From: JASBZA01 sp964345295
GTDB taxonomy: Bacteria; Bacillota; Clostridia; Saccharofermentanales; Fastidiosipilaceae
Length of the DNA: 64,000 bases
Direction of reading: 5' to 3'
Assembly (NCBI GenBank): GCA_964345295.1
Contig: CAYFQG010000001.1
Location: forward strand, 62,001-126,000
In this document: one piece after another, positions 35,801-44,153 of the stretch
Position numbering within the stretch: position 1 is the stretch's first letter
How the letters are laid out: the number at the start of each line of letters is the position of its first letter
The notes under the pieces: model-generated
What the model was told of the DNA's origin: nothing
Seen by the model: the letters and a program-made list of their open reading frames with translations, nothing else
Database searches by the model: none
Program-made: the position numbers and the translations under genes

Positions 35801-35941
35801 GACTTTGCCGGTCTTGTAATCTTTCAACATGACATCCCGTTTCTCCCAATCAAATAGATCGTAGACGGTTTTCTTTTTTCCCTTACCTTCCAGTTCTTTC
35901 GTGTAATAGCGACGGATTAAGTCCTTTAATTCTTTTGCCAT
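32807..35941 (-). CDS. nrdJ: Adenosylcobalamin-dependent ribonucleotide reductase (class II)
   Basis: Reduces ribonucleotides to deoxyribonucleotides using vitamin B12, without oxygen dependence. The start chosen is the ATG at 35941 (MAKELKDLIRRYY), with GGAGAG 5 bases ahead; a GTG four codons upstream overlaps that site. The 1044 residues contain the catalytic NPCGE motif (NSTNPCGEYAFLDDTSCNLAS), the usual ten-stranded barrel segments (GGGAMVITNPVI; FRNAQVSVMAPTGTISF), a TSCPD-type region and a C-terminal zinc/redox tail (CPTCSSTR...CKVCLDCG). It stands alone behind a 200-base regulatory region with candidate NrdR boxes. No cobalamin riboswitch is visible. Confidence 0.96.
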   Translation of the reverse strand: MAKELKDLIRRYYTKELEGKGKKKTVYDLFDWEKRDVMLKDYKTGKVLTEMKGVSFPTHYSQNAVDIIVSKYFRKAGVPKTGHETSLQQVVHRMVDFWVGALVDEKMVTEEEGKILYDEIAYLMISQRFAPNSPQWFNTGLKRSYGITGGKSNLYYYDEQEGKVKISEDDYTRTQASACFILSVQDKLLGPHSISESYVTETKLFKGGSGTGSNFSAIRGLGEKLSGGGVSSGLMSFLRGLDRNAGAIKSGGTTRRAAKMVCLDIDHPDIESFINWKSQEEDKVLALMKMGYDGDIDGEAYNTVSGQNSNNSIRIHDDFMEKVQKLDIHPEATITLKGRVDSSVNKEVSVSKLWEEFNTAAWRCADPAPQFTDTFNAWHTCPAGEDGEVGAAHNRLNSTNPCGEYAFLDDTSCNLASINIYNFYDTETGTFDLEGYLHTISLVQLVLEASIHWGQFPTEDIARRTYLFRTTGLGLANLSSLLMVMGLPYDSNEARTYAASLVGVLTGQSYLVSALMARQLGPFAKYEINKPYMQRVIRNHARVAGARQDKPEELNYEPIMINHKMLEIMEQKQLSETLVEVWKEALKLGESYGFRNAQVSVMAPTGTISFAMDCGATSIEPFFSHISYKKLVGGGAMVITNPVIADALKNLGYSPEEVKDIVDYVGRKDENGMIIDGKIEGAPHLKDEHLPIFDTANVCGTGKRYIAPKGHVLMVAALTPLVSGAISKTVNLPKHATVEDFKDVHNLAWRTGVKGITLYRDGSKNAQPLNNTVDLEDSKQELDNLNYQDLLAYAKEAQKTIQMREHNPSIRTKIKGIRSGRTHPAQIDNVKIYTTVNRDDEGNISEIYITTDREGTTIMGLLNSLSKTISVMLQFHIPAEKVSKMLRGQKYEPYGFVQRHPNIKYVSSISDLISKIIDIELGDYSRVQVKPDGKTNVKALPEPEESAELQGDNLFMDEEDAKCRENFNRIVEEKTQELMDDDEEAYDDADSFTQSFIHESAREAATHGTRLYDGSVCPTCSSTRMVQNGTCKVCLDCGTTTGCS

Positions 35942-35979
35942 AGTACTCTCCACATCTTGTATAATGTTTGCTCTTCATT

Positions 35980-36002
35980 CCCGACCCGGTAAGTGTGTCG
36001 GG
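35980..36002 (-). promoter_or_regulatory. GC-rich hairpin in the nrdJ leader
   Basis: CCCGAC and GTCGGG (6 bp, 11-base loop) within the AT-rich 5' UTR of nrdJ, about 40 bases before the start codon. Role unknown; no T-run follows. Confidence 0.4.
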
Positions 36003-36024
36003 TTCAAGCAAATTAGCAAATGCC

Positions 36025-36045
36025 ATATTACACCATATATTGTGG
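36025..36045 (-). promoter_or_regulatory. Candidate NrdR box at the nrdJ promoter
   Basis: Minus-strand CCACAATATATGGTGT (36045-36030) matches the published NrdR-box consensus ACACWATATMTWGTGT at 14 of 16 positions. It directly abuts a TAATAT -10 (36030-36025), so a bound repressor would block RNA polymerase. Confidence 0.6.
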
Positions 36046-36062
36046 GGTGGCTAGGGCAAGCA

Positions 36063-36078
36063 CCACTAAATATGGATA
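36063..36078 (-). promoter_or_regulatory. Second, weaker NrdR-box-like site
   Basis: Minus-strand TATCCATATTTAGTGG matches the NrdR consensus at 10 of 16 positions. Its centre is 33 bases from the stronger site, close to the 31-32 bases usual for tandem NrdR boxes. Confidence 0.4.
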
Positions 36079-36153
36079 ATTTAATATTTCATTTTGGTGA
36101 CAAACGTTTTGATTCTGAAATAATGCCGGGCCAAAGCCTTAAGGGACGGGCTT

Positions 36154-38774
36154 TTAGACCCCGCCCCGGCTGACATCTATAACATCTCGGACCGACTTGA
36201 TACGGCCCATGAGCCTGTCGAATTGGCTTTGACTTTTTACTTCAACCGTCAAATGCAAAGTCGCCGTGACATCTCGTACGGCCTGCATTTGGCCGGAAAC
36301 AATAGACACACGTTCCTCGGCAATGGCATTGGAAATATCACCCAAAAGATGATTCCTATCACGTGCCGTGATTACAATGGGCACCTGGAATAGGCCGTGG
36401 CCTTCATCACCGTCCCAGTGGCAGTCAATCAGGCGCGATGCTTCTTCCATGTTCTCCGCAGAATCTTGCGAGGCGGATAGGATGGCTCTAATATTGGGAC
36501 AGTCTTTACGGTGGACGGACACACCTTTACCTCTGGTGATATAGCCGATTATGGGGTCACCGGGAACCGGGTTACAGCACTTGGCCATGGATAAAAGCAC
36601 ATTATCCAGTCCTTCTACCACGATACCGAACTCGTTGGCTCGGGTGCTGGGTTTCTTATCGGCTATAGCCCTACCTTCTTCCCCCTTCTCGGCCATGACT
36701 TTGGCCTGTTCTAAGACCGGATCGACCGGGTTAAAGAGGACCTGGCCGTTTTCGCCTATCCGGTAGCCCAGTCTGGCTCTCTCCTGGGGAGATAAAGACT
36801 TGATATATTCGTCTCTAAGTTTGGGCACTATCCTGGCCGCCGTAAGTCCCGATGCACCGTTGCCTATTGCGGCATAGAGGTCTTCCACTCTCTTAAAAGA
36901 ATAGCGTTTTAATATCGGTTGTAAAAATTCCGGCCTTAAGAGCTGTAAGGAGACGAAGCCTTCTTTACGGATTTCTTTTTCGATGGCCTCTCTTCCACGG
37001 CTTACAGCCTCTTCTTTACTTTCCTGCTTAAACCAGTGGTTAATCTTATTTTTGGCCGAAGAAGATCGGACCAGATTCAGCCAATCTCGACTGGGACCGT
37101 GGACCTTATCCGATGTCAAAATCTCCACGATATCGCCGTTTTGCAATTCGTAATCGATAGGCACAATACGACCGTTCACTTTGGCCCCGTACATGTGATT
37201 ACCGACGCCGGAGTGAATCTTATAGGCCAAATCGATAGTCACCGAGCCTGCCGGGAGTGAAACCACATCACCCTTGGGTGTAAAGACATAGACATCGTCG
37301 TCGACCAGACCGTTACGAAGAGACTCCATATACTCATCAGAGCTCCCCTTCATGTCCTTTTGCCAGTCCAATAGCTGCTGGAGCCAGTTCATGTTAGAGT
37401 CTGAATTCTTCTCGTAGGTATCGGCTACCTTGAGGCCGGCTTGTTTGGCCTTGTAACGCCAGTGAGCGGCTACACCGAACTCGGCCGTCCGGTGCATCTC
37501 TTCGGTTCTAATCTGCACTTCAAAAGGAAATCCCTTTGGTCCTATAACCGTGGTGTGTAAGGACTGGTAGCCGTTGGACTTGGGCATAGCGATATAGTCC
37601 TTAAAACGGCCGGGCATGGGCCTATACATGTCGTGGACAATACCCAATACGGCATAGCAATCCGTTACGGTAGGCACGATAACCCGACAAGCGAACAGGT
37701 CATAGATTTCACTTAGCGTTTTGTCCTTGGTCTTCATCTTGCGGTAAATGCTGTAGAAGTGCTTGGGGCGGCCGGCTATCTCCGCTTTAATGCCCACCTT
37801 CTTCACTTCCTCACCTAAACGTAAGATGACCTCGTCCAAATATTGTTCACGTTCGATACGACGCTGCGATATGGCCCCGACCAGTTCATAGTAAACCTTA
37901 CTCTCCAGATAGCGTAAGCAAAGGTCCTCTAGCTCCCACTTCCAGCGGTAGACACCGAGTCGACCGGCCAGAGGCGCATAAATATCTAAGGTCTCTTGAG
38001 CGGTTCTTTCCTGCTTATAGGCAGGCAGAGCACCCAAGGTCCTCATATTATGCAGGCGGTCTGCCAACTTAATTAGAACCACCCGAATATCCTGAGCCAT
38101 GGCCAAAAACATCTTCCTGAAATTCTCGGCTTGAAGTTCTTCTTTAGAAGTGTAGGTCATCTTCTCCAGCTTGGTCACACCGTCCACCATGATGGCTACG
38201 TCTTCACCGAAACGGTTGGAAATATCCTGCAAAGATACTTCCGTATCTTCTATGGTGTCGTGAAGCATGGCCGCAATAAGCGTATCGGGATCGATTTCCA
38301 AATCCGCCAAAATCAAGGCAACTTCCAAGGGGTGGAGAATATAGGGCTCCCCGCTGGAACGGACCTGGTCTATATGGGCTCTAAAGGCAAATTCTATGGC
38401 GTCAATCAAATCCTTATAGACATCCTCATGGCCCGGAAAATAAGAAGCCAAGTTCAAAACCAAGGTCCTGGCCTTAAGCAAAACCTCTTCTAACATCTCT
38501 TGTGATATGCCTTTAACGCCTTGGGCAATGGCATCTTCTATAATAGGAAAGACCGGCTCAAAAGGCGTCTGATCCTTGTCGTTCGTTTTTAGATCNNNNN
38601 NNNNNNNNNNNNNNNNNNNNNNNNNNNNNNNNNNNNNNNNNNNNNNNNNNNNNNNNNNNNNNNNNNNNNNNNNNNNNNNNNNNNNNNNNNNNNNNTAATA
38701 GGAAAGACCGGCTCAAAAGGCGTCTGATCCTTGTCGTTCGTTTTTAGATCATTGTTATTATGTGTGTCCATCAT
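36154..38774 (-). CDS. rel: Bifunctional (p)ppGpp synthetase/hydrolase, interrupted by assembly gap
   Basis: Makes and degrades the stringent-response alarmone. As assembled it is broken by 100 Ns, but the gap is flanked by an identical 55-bp repeat; collapsing both restores one frame of 821 residues starting at the ATG at 38774, which overlaps the recJ stop (ATGA, with GGAG upstream). Domains: HD hydrolase (HDTIED; KLADRLHNMRTL), synthetase (RFKDYIAMPKSNGYQSLHTT, whose RxKD motif marks bifunctional enzymes), TGS (DDVYVFTPKGDVVSLP), a zinc-finger-like helical part (CCNPVPGDPIIGY) and ACT (PIVITARDRNHLLGDIS). Both active sites look intact. Confidence 0.95.
38541..38595. repeat. Left copy of the 55-bp repeat at the gap
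   Basis: Identical to 38696-38750, base for base, and ends exactly where the Ns start. Interpreted as two contig ends that overlap, not a biological repeat. Confidence 0.9.
38596..38695. other. 100-N assembly gap, probably false
   Basis: Exactly 100 Ns, a conventional filler length. The flanks are the same 55 bases; merging them restores the rel reading frame (155 bases removed, leaving 2466 = 822 codons). Confidence 0.92.
38696..38750. repeat. Right copy of the 55-bp repeat at the gap
   Basis: Identical to 38541-38595 and starts at the first base after the Ns. Confidence 0.9.
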
Positions 38775-40816
38775 AAAAGCAGGTCTCCTTTCTCTACTAG
38801 TACTTGCCAGCTGGGCGTGTCACTTAATTTTACCTTGTTTTGCGGAATTAAGATATTAAGTAAGACACAGTCAGGGCCTACGGGCCCGGGATGAGACAGC
38901 AAGCCTGCGTCCACAAAGATTTCCAACATAGCTTCCACTTGGTCCAAGCTGTAGGTCCTAGATCTCACTTGCTCCAGAATCCGTTTAAGCCTCTTTAAAG
39001 ATACAAGGGAAGATTCTTCACTCAAAAAAGGACTAAGCGTCTTCCAAAAGGCCACCACGTCATCCGCTCTTAAAGCTTCTCTTGCAGAATCCTCCGCCTT
39101 CTCAAGGTCTTCTTCGCTGTCCGGTCGGCCTAGGAGGATAGCGGTCTTTTCTTCCCCCGGCACCAGTAAATCTTCCATCATGATTTGCGGCGAATCTTGG
39201 CCTTGCCAACTATTAATCTGCAATTTCCCCAGTACCGTAACATGGTCACCCGGTTTTAGAAATTCCGCATAAGGCGCCAAGGAAAAGCCAATGCCGTAGT
39301 AGGTCTCACCACCTACAGAAAAACCCAATCTAAGATGGGTCTTATCTCGCCCGACCGCCTGCACCAAGCTTAGCGGCATATCTTTAAAAACAAAGTTCGG
39401 TTCGGTATTGGCCTTGCCGAAAGGCTCTAAAATACTAAGTGCTTTTACCTCATCCAGATTCAGGGCAAGCGGGCTTAAAACGGCATCAAAAGCTTCTTCT
39501 TTTCTGCTGTCCCAAAGTTCCGGGCCGCTATTTACCTTGTCTTTATAGACTTGCCAGTTCTCATCTAATACAGCCAGGCCACAGGCCTGACTGTGACCAC
39601 CGAAGCTTTCCAGAAGCTCTTGGCCTTGTGCCAGGCTCTCATAAAGATTAAAGCGGTCAGCGGACCTGCCCGAACCTTTCCAAAGGATTTGGCCTTCCTT
39701 TGCTTCTTCTTCCTTAGCCTCAGAAAATAGAACAGTGGGCTTTTGGAAACTTTGTCTGAGCCTGGATGAAACGATGCCCAGGACACCCGGATGCCAATCT
39801 CTTTTACGTAAAAACAAAACCCGATCGTCCAACAACTGAGGATTTTCCCTTACCATGGTAAGAGCTTCGTCCAGAACTTTTTTCTCTTCGTCCTGCCTGG
39901 CCTTGTTAAGGCCTAAAAGCTCTTGTACCAGGCTCTCGTATTGAGAAGGATCTCGGCTGATTAAGAGATTTAAAGCCGGGTCTATCCGGCCCATCCTACC
40001 GGCTGCATTAAGCTTAGGGATAAGTTTATAGGATAAAGACAAGGCGCTTATCTCTTCTTCTCCTCCGGCAGACGCCTCAAACAATAAACTCACGGCCGGC
40101 AAGGCCCCTTCTTTTATAGCCTCTATGCCTCGTTGAATAATCAGGCGATTTTCGCCTAAGACCGGCATGATATCGGCAATGGTACCCAAGGCCGCGTAGG
40201 CACAAGGCTTGGGTCCCGGTCTTAAACCGCCTTTTTCACCCAAGGCTTGGACCAATTTATAAGCCACACCCGCTCCGGCCAAGTCTTTAAAAGGATAGTT
40301 ATCATCCGCTCTATGGGGATTGATAACGGCATTGGCCGGGGGGAGAATTTCGCCTACTTCATGGTGGTCGGTAACAATCACATCAATCCCGGCTTCCCGG
40401 AGCATAGCCACTTCTTCAACAGACTTAATCCCACAGTCCACAGTAATAAGTAAGTCGGCTTGCCAGTTTATAGCTTCTTCCACACCCTGCGTTTTCAATC
40501 CGTAGCCTTCATCCAGGCGATTCGGAATATAAGGATAAAGTTCAATCGGAAAATCCGCCAAATAATCCAGCAAAATGGAGCTGGCGGTCAGTCCGTCTAC
40601 GTCGTAATCACCGTGGATAAAAATTCTTTTTCCCTTAGCGATAGTCTCCAGCAAGAGGTCTACGGCCTTGTCCATGTCCTTTAACAAAAAAGGATCATTA
40701 GAATCCACCCGGCCTAAGTGCCTCTTACCCATAACAAAAGAAGCCACCCCTTTTTGGAGTGGTTCCAAATCCAAGTCGGGATAAGATCCTATCCAATAAG
40801 TTTCTAATAAATTCAT
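38771..40816 (-). CDS. recJ: Single-stranded-DNA-specific exonuclease RecJ
   Basis: 5'-3' exonuclease of recombination and repair. The 681 residues show the DHH-phosphoesterase motifs in order: HGDYDVDGLTASSIL (about 69-83), VDCGIKSVEE, TDHHEVGE, NPHRADDNYPF, and the DHHA1 signature FGGHSQACGLAV (about 402-413), then an OB domain. The C-terminal ~120 residues after the OB fold are an extra region I do not recognise. It overlaps rel by 4 bases (ATGA). Confidence 0.95.
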   Translation of the reverse strand: MNLLETYWIGSYPDLDLEPLQKGVASFVMGKRHLGRVDSNDPFLLKDMDKAVDLLLETIAKGKRIFIHGDYDVDGLTASSILLDYLADFPIELYPYIPNRLDEGYGLKTQGVEEAINWQADLLITVDCGIKSVEEVAMLREAGIDVIVTDHHEVGEILPPANAVINPHRADDNYPFKDLAGAGVAYKLVQALGEKGGLRPGPKPCAYAALGTIADIMPVLGENRLIIQRGIEAIKEGALPAVSLLFEASAGGEEEISALSLSYKLIPKLNAAGRMGRIDPALNLLISRDPSQYESLVQELLGLNKARQDEEKKVLDEALTMVRENPQLLDDRVLFLRKRDWHPGVLGIVSSRLRQSFQKPTVLFSEAKEEEAKEGQILWKGSGRSADRFNLYESLAQGQELLESFGGHSQACGLAVLDENWQVYKDKVNSGPELWDSRKEEAFDAVLSPLALNLDEVKALSILEPFGKANTEPNFVFKDMPLSLVQAVGRDKTHLRLGFSVGGETYYGIGFSLAPYAEFLKPGDHVTVLGKLQINSWQGQDSPQIMMEDLLVPGEEKTAILLGRPDSEEDLEKAEDSAREALRADDVVAFWKTLSPFLSEESSLVSLKRLKRILEQVRSRTYSLDQVEAMLEIFVDAGLLSHPGPVGPDCVLLNILIPQNKVKLSDTPSWQVLVEKGDLLL

Positions 40817-40835
40817 TCTCTAATGCTTTCTTTTA

Positions 40836-42374
40836 CTATTCGAGCCTCTGATAAACCTGGTTCAAACGGTAAAGCCAGGCCAAGTCCAGACGGTTCATTT
40901 CTTCATAAGTCAGTCTGAAAACCCAATTCTCATCCTGGTAGGTACCCGGCGTATTCATGCGCCGATCATCATCCATGGCCAAAAGGTCTTGGATAGGCAC
41001 AACGGCCAAAATACAAGGGAGCGACAGGGTCGACTCGATAAAGGCTCTTACAGCCGCTTCGTAAAGCGTCTCATCTAAGCCTTCTGTTTCAGATGTAGAG
41101 CCCATCACGCGCCCCGGAACCCTTACATAGTCTAAGGCAAAATCTCTGATATCCGGAGACTGACTTTTTAGCCAGCCCAATACGGTCTGGTTATCATGGG
41201 TGCCCGTATACACTACCTTATGACCGGTAAAGCGATAAGGCAAGTTGTCCCCCCATTCTTTGTCCCCCAGAGAGAACTGCATCACTTCCATGCCGGGGTA
41301 AGAGGAGTCTTCCACCAGCTGGAGGACATCATCGTTGATATCGCCCAAGTCTTCGGCAATAATCTGAAGATTTTCAATTTCTTCATTCAAGGTGGTAAAG
41401 AGCTTCATGCCCGGTCCGGGCCACCAAGCCCCATGACGAGCCGTTTCACTAGTAGCAGGGACAGCCCAATAAGATTCAAAACCTCTAAAATGGTCAATTC
41501 TTATGACATCGTATAAGACCATCTGATAGCGGACCCTCGAAACCCACCAGCGATAATTGTCTTCTTCCATCTTATCCCAGTTGTAAAGAGGATTCCCCCA
41601 AAGCTGTCCGTCCTCGGAAAAATAATCGGGCGGGACACCGGCCACCACAACCGGCAGACCTTTTTCGTCTAACTGGAACTGGTCCTTGCCGGCCCAGACA
41701 TCGGCACTGTTTAAGGCCGGATAAATAGGTAAATCACCTATCAGTTTAACCCCCTTGCTGTTGGCATAGTTTCTCAGAGCCTGCCACTGACACATGAACT
41801 GCCACTGGATGAAATAATAGTATTCCAACTCTCTTTGCCTTTCATCATCGGCAAAATACAAGGTCAAATTTTTCTCGTCATAAGAGGCCAAATCTTCCGG
41901 CCACTCCTGCCAGTTCACACGGCCAAAGCGGGCATGAAGACAAGAAAACATAGCATAGTGGTTGAGCCAGGCACCGGACTGATTGACGAAGGTAAGCATC
42001 TCCGTCTCCTGTTCTTCGCTAAGCCTGGAATAAGCCAATTTCAAATAAGCATCGGAGTTGGATTTGGCGAAAGCAAAGTCTGTCTTCCCCTCCGGTCCGT
42101 CATATAGAAAACGTTCAACCTCTGCGTCGGTCAGAAAACCGGCCTGAGCCAAGGACCTGGGGTCGATATAAAAAGGATTGTTGGCAAAAAGCGAGAGGCT
42201 AAAATAGGGCGAATGCGACGGACCGGTCGGACTTAGGGGCAGAATCTGCCAATAGGCCACGCCGGCTTTGGCCAATTGGTCTACGAAAGCATAGGCTTCT
42301 TGGCCTAATGTCCCTATACCAAAAGGGCCGGGTAAAGACGAGATGTGCAGCAAAACACCCGATGCACGCTTCAT
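40836..42374 (-). CDS. malQ: 4-alpha-glucanotransferase (amylomaltase, GH77)
   Basis: Transfers glucan chains in glycogen or maltodextrin metabolism, in the cytoplasm. The ATG at 42374 (MKRASGVLLHISSLPGPFG) is chosen because it gives the family N-terminus and has AGAGGAG 10 bases ahead; an ATG ten codons upstream would overlap DUF368. The 512 residues contain IGDLPIYPALNSADVW, RIDHFRGFESYWAVPA (nucleophile Asp) and IIAEDLGDI (acid/base region), all standard for GH77. Why it lies between a lipid-carrier transporter and recJ is unclear; no other glycogen gene is present. Confidence 0.94.
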   Translation of the reverse strand: MKRASGVLLHISSLPGPFGIGTLGQEAYAFVDQLAKAGVAYWQILPLSPTGPSHSPYFSLSLFANNPFYIDPRSLAQAGFLTDAEVERFLYDGPEGKTDFAFAKSNSDAYLKLAYSRLSEEQETEMLTFVNQSGAWLNHYAMFSCLHARFGRVNWQEWPEDLASYDEKNLTLYFADDERQRELEYYYFIQWQFMCQWQALRNYANSKGVKLIGDLPIYPALNSADVWAGKDQFQLDEKGLPVVVAGVPPDYFSEDGQLWGNPLYNWDKMEEDNYRWWVSRVRYQMVLYDVIRIDHFRGFESYWAVPATSETARHGAWWPGPGMKLFTTLNEEIENLQIIAEDLGDINDDVLQLVEDSSYPGMEVMQFSLGDKEWGDNLPYRFTGHKVVYTGTHDNQTVLGWLKSQSPDIRDFALDYVRVPGRVMGSTSETEGLDETLYEAAVRAFIESTLSLPCILAVVPIQDLLAMDDDRRMNTPGTYQDENWVFRLTYEEMNRLDLAWLYRLNQVYQRLE

Positions 42375-42378
42375 AAGT

Positions 42379-43359
42379 CTAAGACTCCTCTTTCCAGTCT
42401 TCATTCACTACGACCTTCTCGGGATCGTAGCGATCTTCTACCTTGCTGAAAAGCCAAGACAATATAGTACCTATAACAAATAAGAGGATGGATAATAATA
42501 ATGTCTTGCCGAAACTCATATTAGTCATGGCCAAAGCCTCCGCTTTAAAACCGGGCATAATTTCGGTAAAGAAAATAGCCAAGGTGGAGCCTATAACCAG
42601 ACCTAAAATCATATGGTACATCTTGCTGTAGTATTTTTCGAAGAGCCATTCTACGAGTTTGGCCAAAAGCAAAACACAGACAAGACCGCCCAGTCCCAGA
42701 GGAATAATGACCGACCAATCGATGTTGGAAATGCCTCGGGTCATAGGCTCGTAAAGGCCGAAATAAAGCAAGAAATTAGAAGGTGACATCCCCGGCACAA
42801 TAACNNNNNNNNNNCCCAAACCGATTAGTGCCCCGGATAAGAACCAGGTAAAGATATTTTGAGGCAGTTTGGCTAATTCGCGTTTTCCCATAAAGACCAT
42901 AAAGGCGCAAAAGAAAAGGCCGATCAGAACCATGAGCCATATATCGGACTTCTCCCGACCTCTTAGGCCGGCCTTCCTGTAAAGTGAGGGAAAGGTACCC
43001 ACCACAAAACCTATAAAAAGCGAGACGGCTATGGTTTGATAATTGGCCAAAGCCTCGCTCACAACGACGGAAAACAGGAAGATACCGATAAGGCCGCCTA
43101 TACCTACCGGAATGAAAAAGCGTACGTGTTCCCAGAATTTTCTTCTGAGATTGGCCAAAAAGCGGATAATGATATCGTACATGCCGAAAATAACGGCCAA
43201 AACACCGCCCGACAAGCCGGGTAGGATAAAACCGATACCTATAATAATGCCCTTAACCAGGCGGATAAACCAATCTCCGATCGGATTATTTACACTTTTG
43301 GGGAAATCGACATTTTGGACCAGAATCTCCCCTGTCTTATCTTGCTTATGTTGTTTCAT
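42379..43359 (-). CDS. DUF368 (PopT-type) undecaprenyl-phosphate transporter, with small gap
   Basis: DUF368 proteins recycle undecaprenyl phosphate across the membrane (PopT). The 326-residue model has about nine membrane helices and two copies of the family's re-entrant motif: ILPGLSGGVLAVIFGMYD (about 41-58) and IVPGMSPSNFLLYFGLYE (about 185-202). A run of 10 Ns lies just before the second motif and leaves three unknown residues after SGALIGLG; in related proteins the glycine is followed almost at once by the IVPG motif, so the true gap is probably shorter. The start has only a distant AAGGA. It follows the NYN gene by 23 bases. Confidence 0.85.
   Translation of the reverse strand: MKQHKQDKTGEILVQNVDFPKSVNNPIGDWFIRLVKGIIIGIGFILPGLSGGVLAVIFGMYDIIIRFLANLRRKFWEHVRFFIPVGIGGLIGIFLFSVVVSEALANYQTIAVSLFIGFVVGTFPSLYRKAGLRGREKSDIWLMVLIGLFFCAFMVFMGKRELAKLPQNIFTWFLSGALIGLXXXXVIVPGMSPSNFLLYFGLYEPMTRGISNIDWSVIIPLGLGGLVCVLLLAKLVEWLFEKYYSKMYHMILGLVIGSTLAIFFTEIMPGFKAEALAMTNMSFGKTLLLSILLFVIGTILSWLFSKVEDRYDPEKVVVNEDWKEES
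42805..42814. other. 10-N assembly gap inside the DUF368 gene
   Basis: Ten Ns. The frame is kept across it. The protein motif suggests about one missing base rather than ten, i.e. a minimum-length filler. Confidence 0.8.
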
Positions 43360-43382
43360 AATATTTTTTAAAGTCCTTGCAC

Positions 43383-44153
43383 TTAATGATGGCGGATATA
43401 AATATGCTTAACATTAGGAGAAGAGGTCGGTCTTTCGTCTATCTCTATCTCGGGTAAATCTCTTATAAGTTTACTTAACTTGGCATAGCCGTAGTTTCTG
43501 GAGTCAAAAGAGGGGGCTGTCTTTAAGAGCATATTCCCCACATCGCCTAAAAAGGCCCAGCCACTGTCATCTGCCAGCTGTTCGGTAAAACTATAAATCA
43601 GCTTAGTTAACTCCTGGTCCACTTTCTTAATATTGGTCGTCATGGGTCTGGATGCCGGCGGTGTATGGGGCTTGATATGGGCTTTGGCCTCTTCTTCCCG
43701 GTCTTCGTAATTTAAAATCTCGAGGTAGATAAAGCGGTTGCAGGCCGCAATAAAGGCATTGGGCGTCTTCTGCTCCCCTATACCGATTACCTGCTTACCG
43801 GCTTCTCTTAAACGAGTGGCCAGCTTGGTAAAATCGCTGTCGCTTGAAACCAGGCAAAAGCCATCGATATCGTTCTGATACAGGATATCCATAGCATCGA
43901 TTATAAGGGCCGTATCGGTCGCATTTTTACCGTAGGTATAACCGAATTGCTGAATCGGTGTAATGGCATAGTCCAAAAGCACCGTCTTCCAGCCGTTCAT
44001 ATTTTGTTTTGTCCAGTCACCGTAGATTCTCTTGACGGTAGGGTTACCGTAAAGGGCAATCTCGTCCATCATGGGCTTTACATATTGATAAGAAATATTA
44101 TCGGCATCGATAAGGACTGCTAAATTTACATCGTCACGTTCTTTTTCATTCAT
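43383..44153 (-). CDS. NYN-domain nuclease-like protein with OST-HTH/LOTUS domain
   Basis: A 256-residue protein. The start is the ATG at 44153 (MNEKERDDVNLAVLIDADNIS), with AAGGAG 6 bases upstream inside the end of yigZ; a start 12 codons earlier lacks support. The NYN domain (PIN-like; about 10-145) keeps acidic residues LIDADN, the TDTALIIDAMD segment and SSDSDFTKLA, the set used to bind metal in PIN/NYN RNases. The C-terminal 75 residues (about 170-250) match OST-HTH/LOTUS RNA-binding domains (SGWAFLGDVGNML...SRNYGYAKLSKLI). The RNA target of bacterial NYN-LOTUS proteins is not well known. Confidence 0.85.
   Translation of the reverse strand: MNEKERDDVNLAVLIDADNISYQYVKPMMDEIALYGNPTVKRIYGDWTKQNMNGWKTVLLDYAITPIQQFGYTYGKNATDTALIIDAMDILYQNDIDGFCLVSSDSDFTKLATRLREAGKQVIGIGEQKTPNAFIAACNRFIYLEILNYEDREEEAKAHIKPHTPPASRPMTTNIKKVDQELTKLIYSFTEQLADDSGWAFLGDVGNMLLKTAPSFDSRNYGYAKLSKLIRDLPEIEIDERPTSSPNVKHIYIRHH

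Noticed and set aside
35942..36153. Cobalamin riboswitch before the B12-dependent nrdJ
   Set aside because: The 212-base leader shows no B12 box or the multi-stem layout of the riboswitch; the NrdR-like sites explain the region better.
36120..36153. Terminator after rel
   Set aside because: GC-rich partial stems are present but none is followed by a T-run on the minus strand.
38541..38750. A true direct repeat or insertion in rel
   Set aside because: The copies stop exactly at the N-run and merging restores the frame, so an assembly artefact is much more likely.
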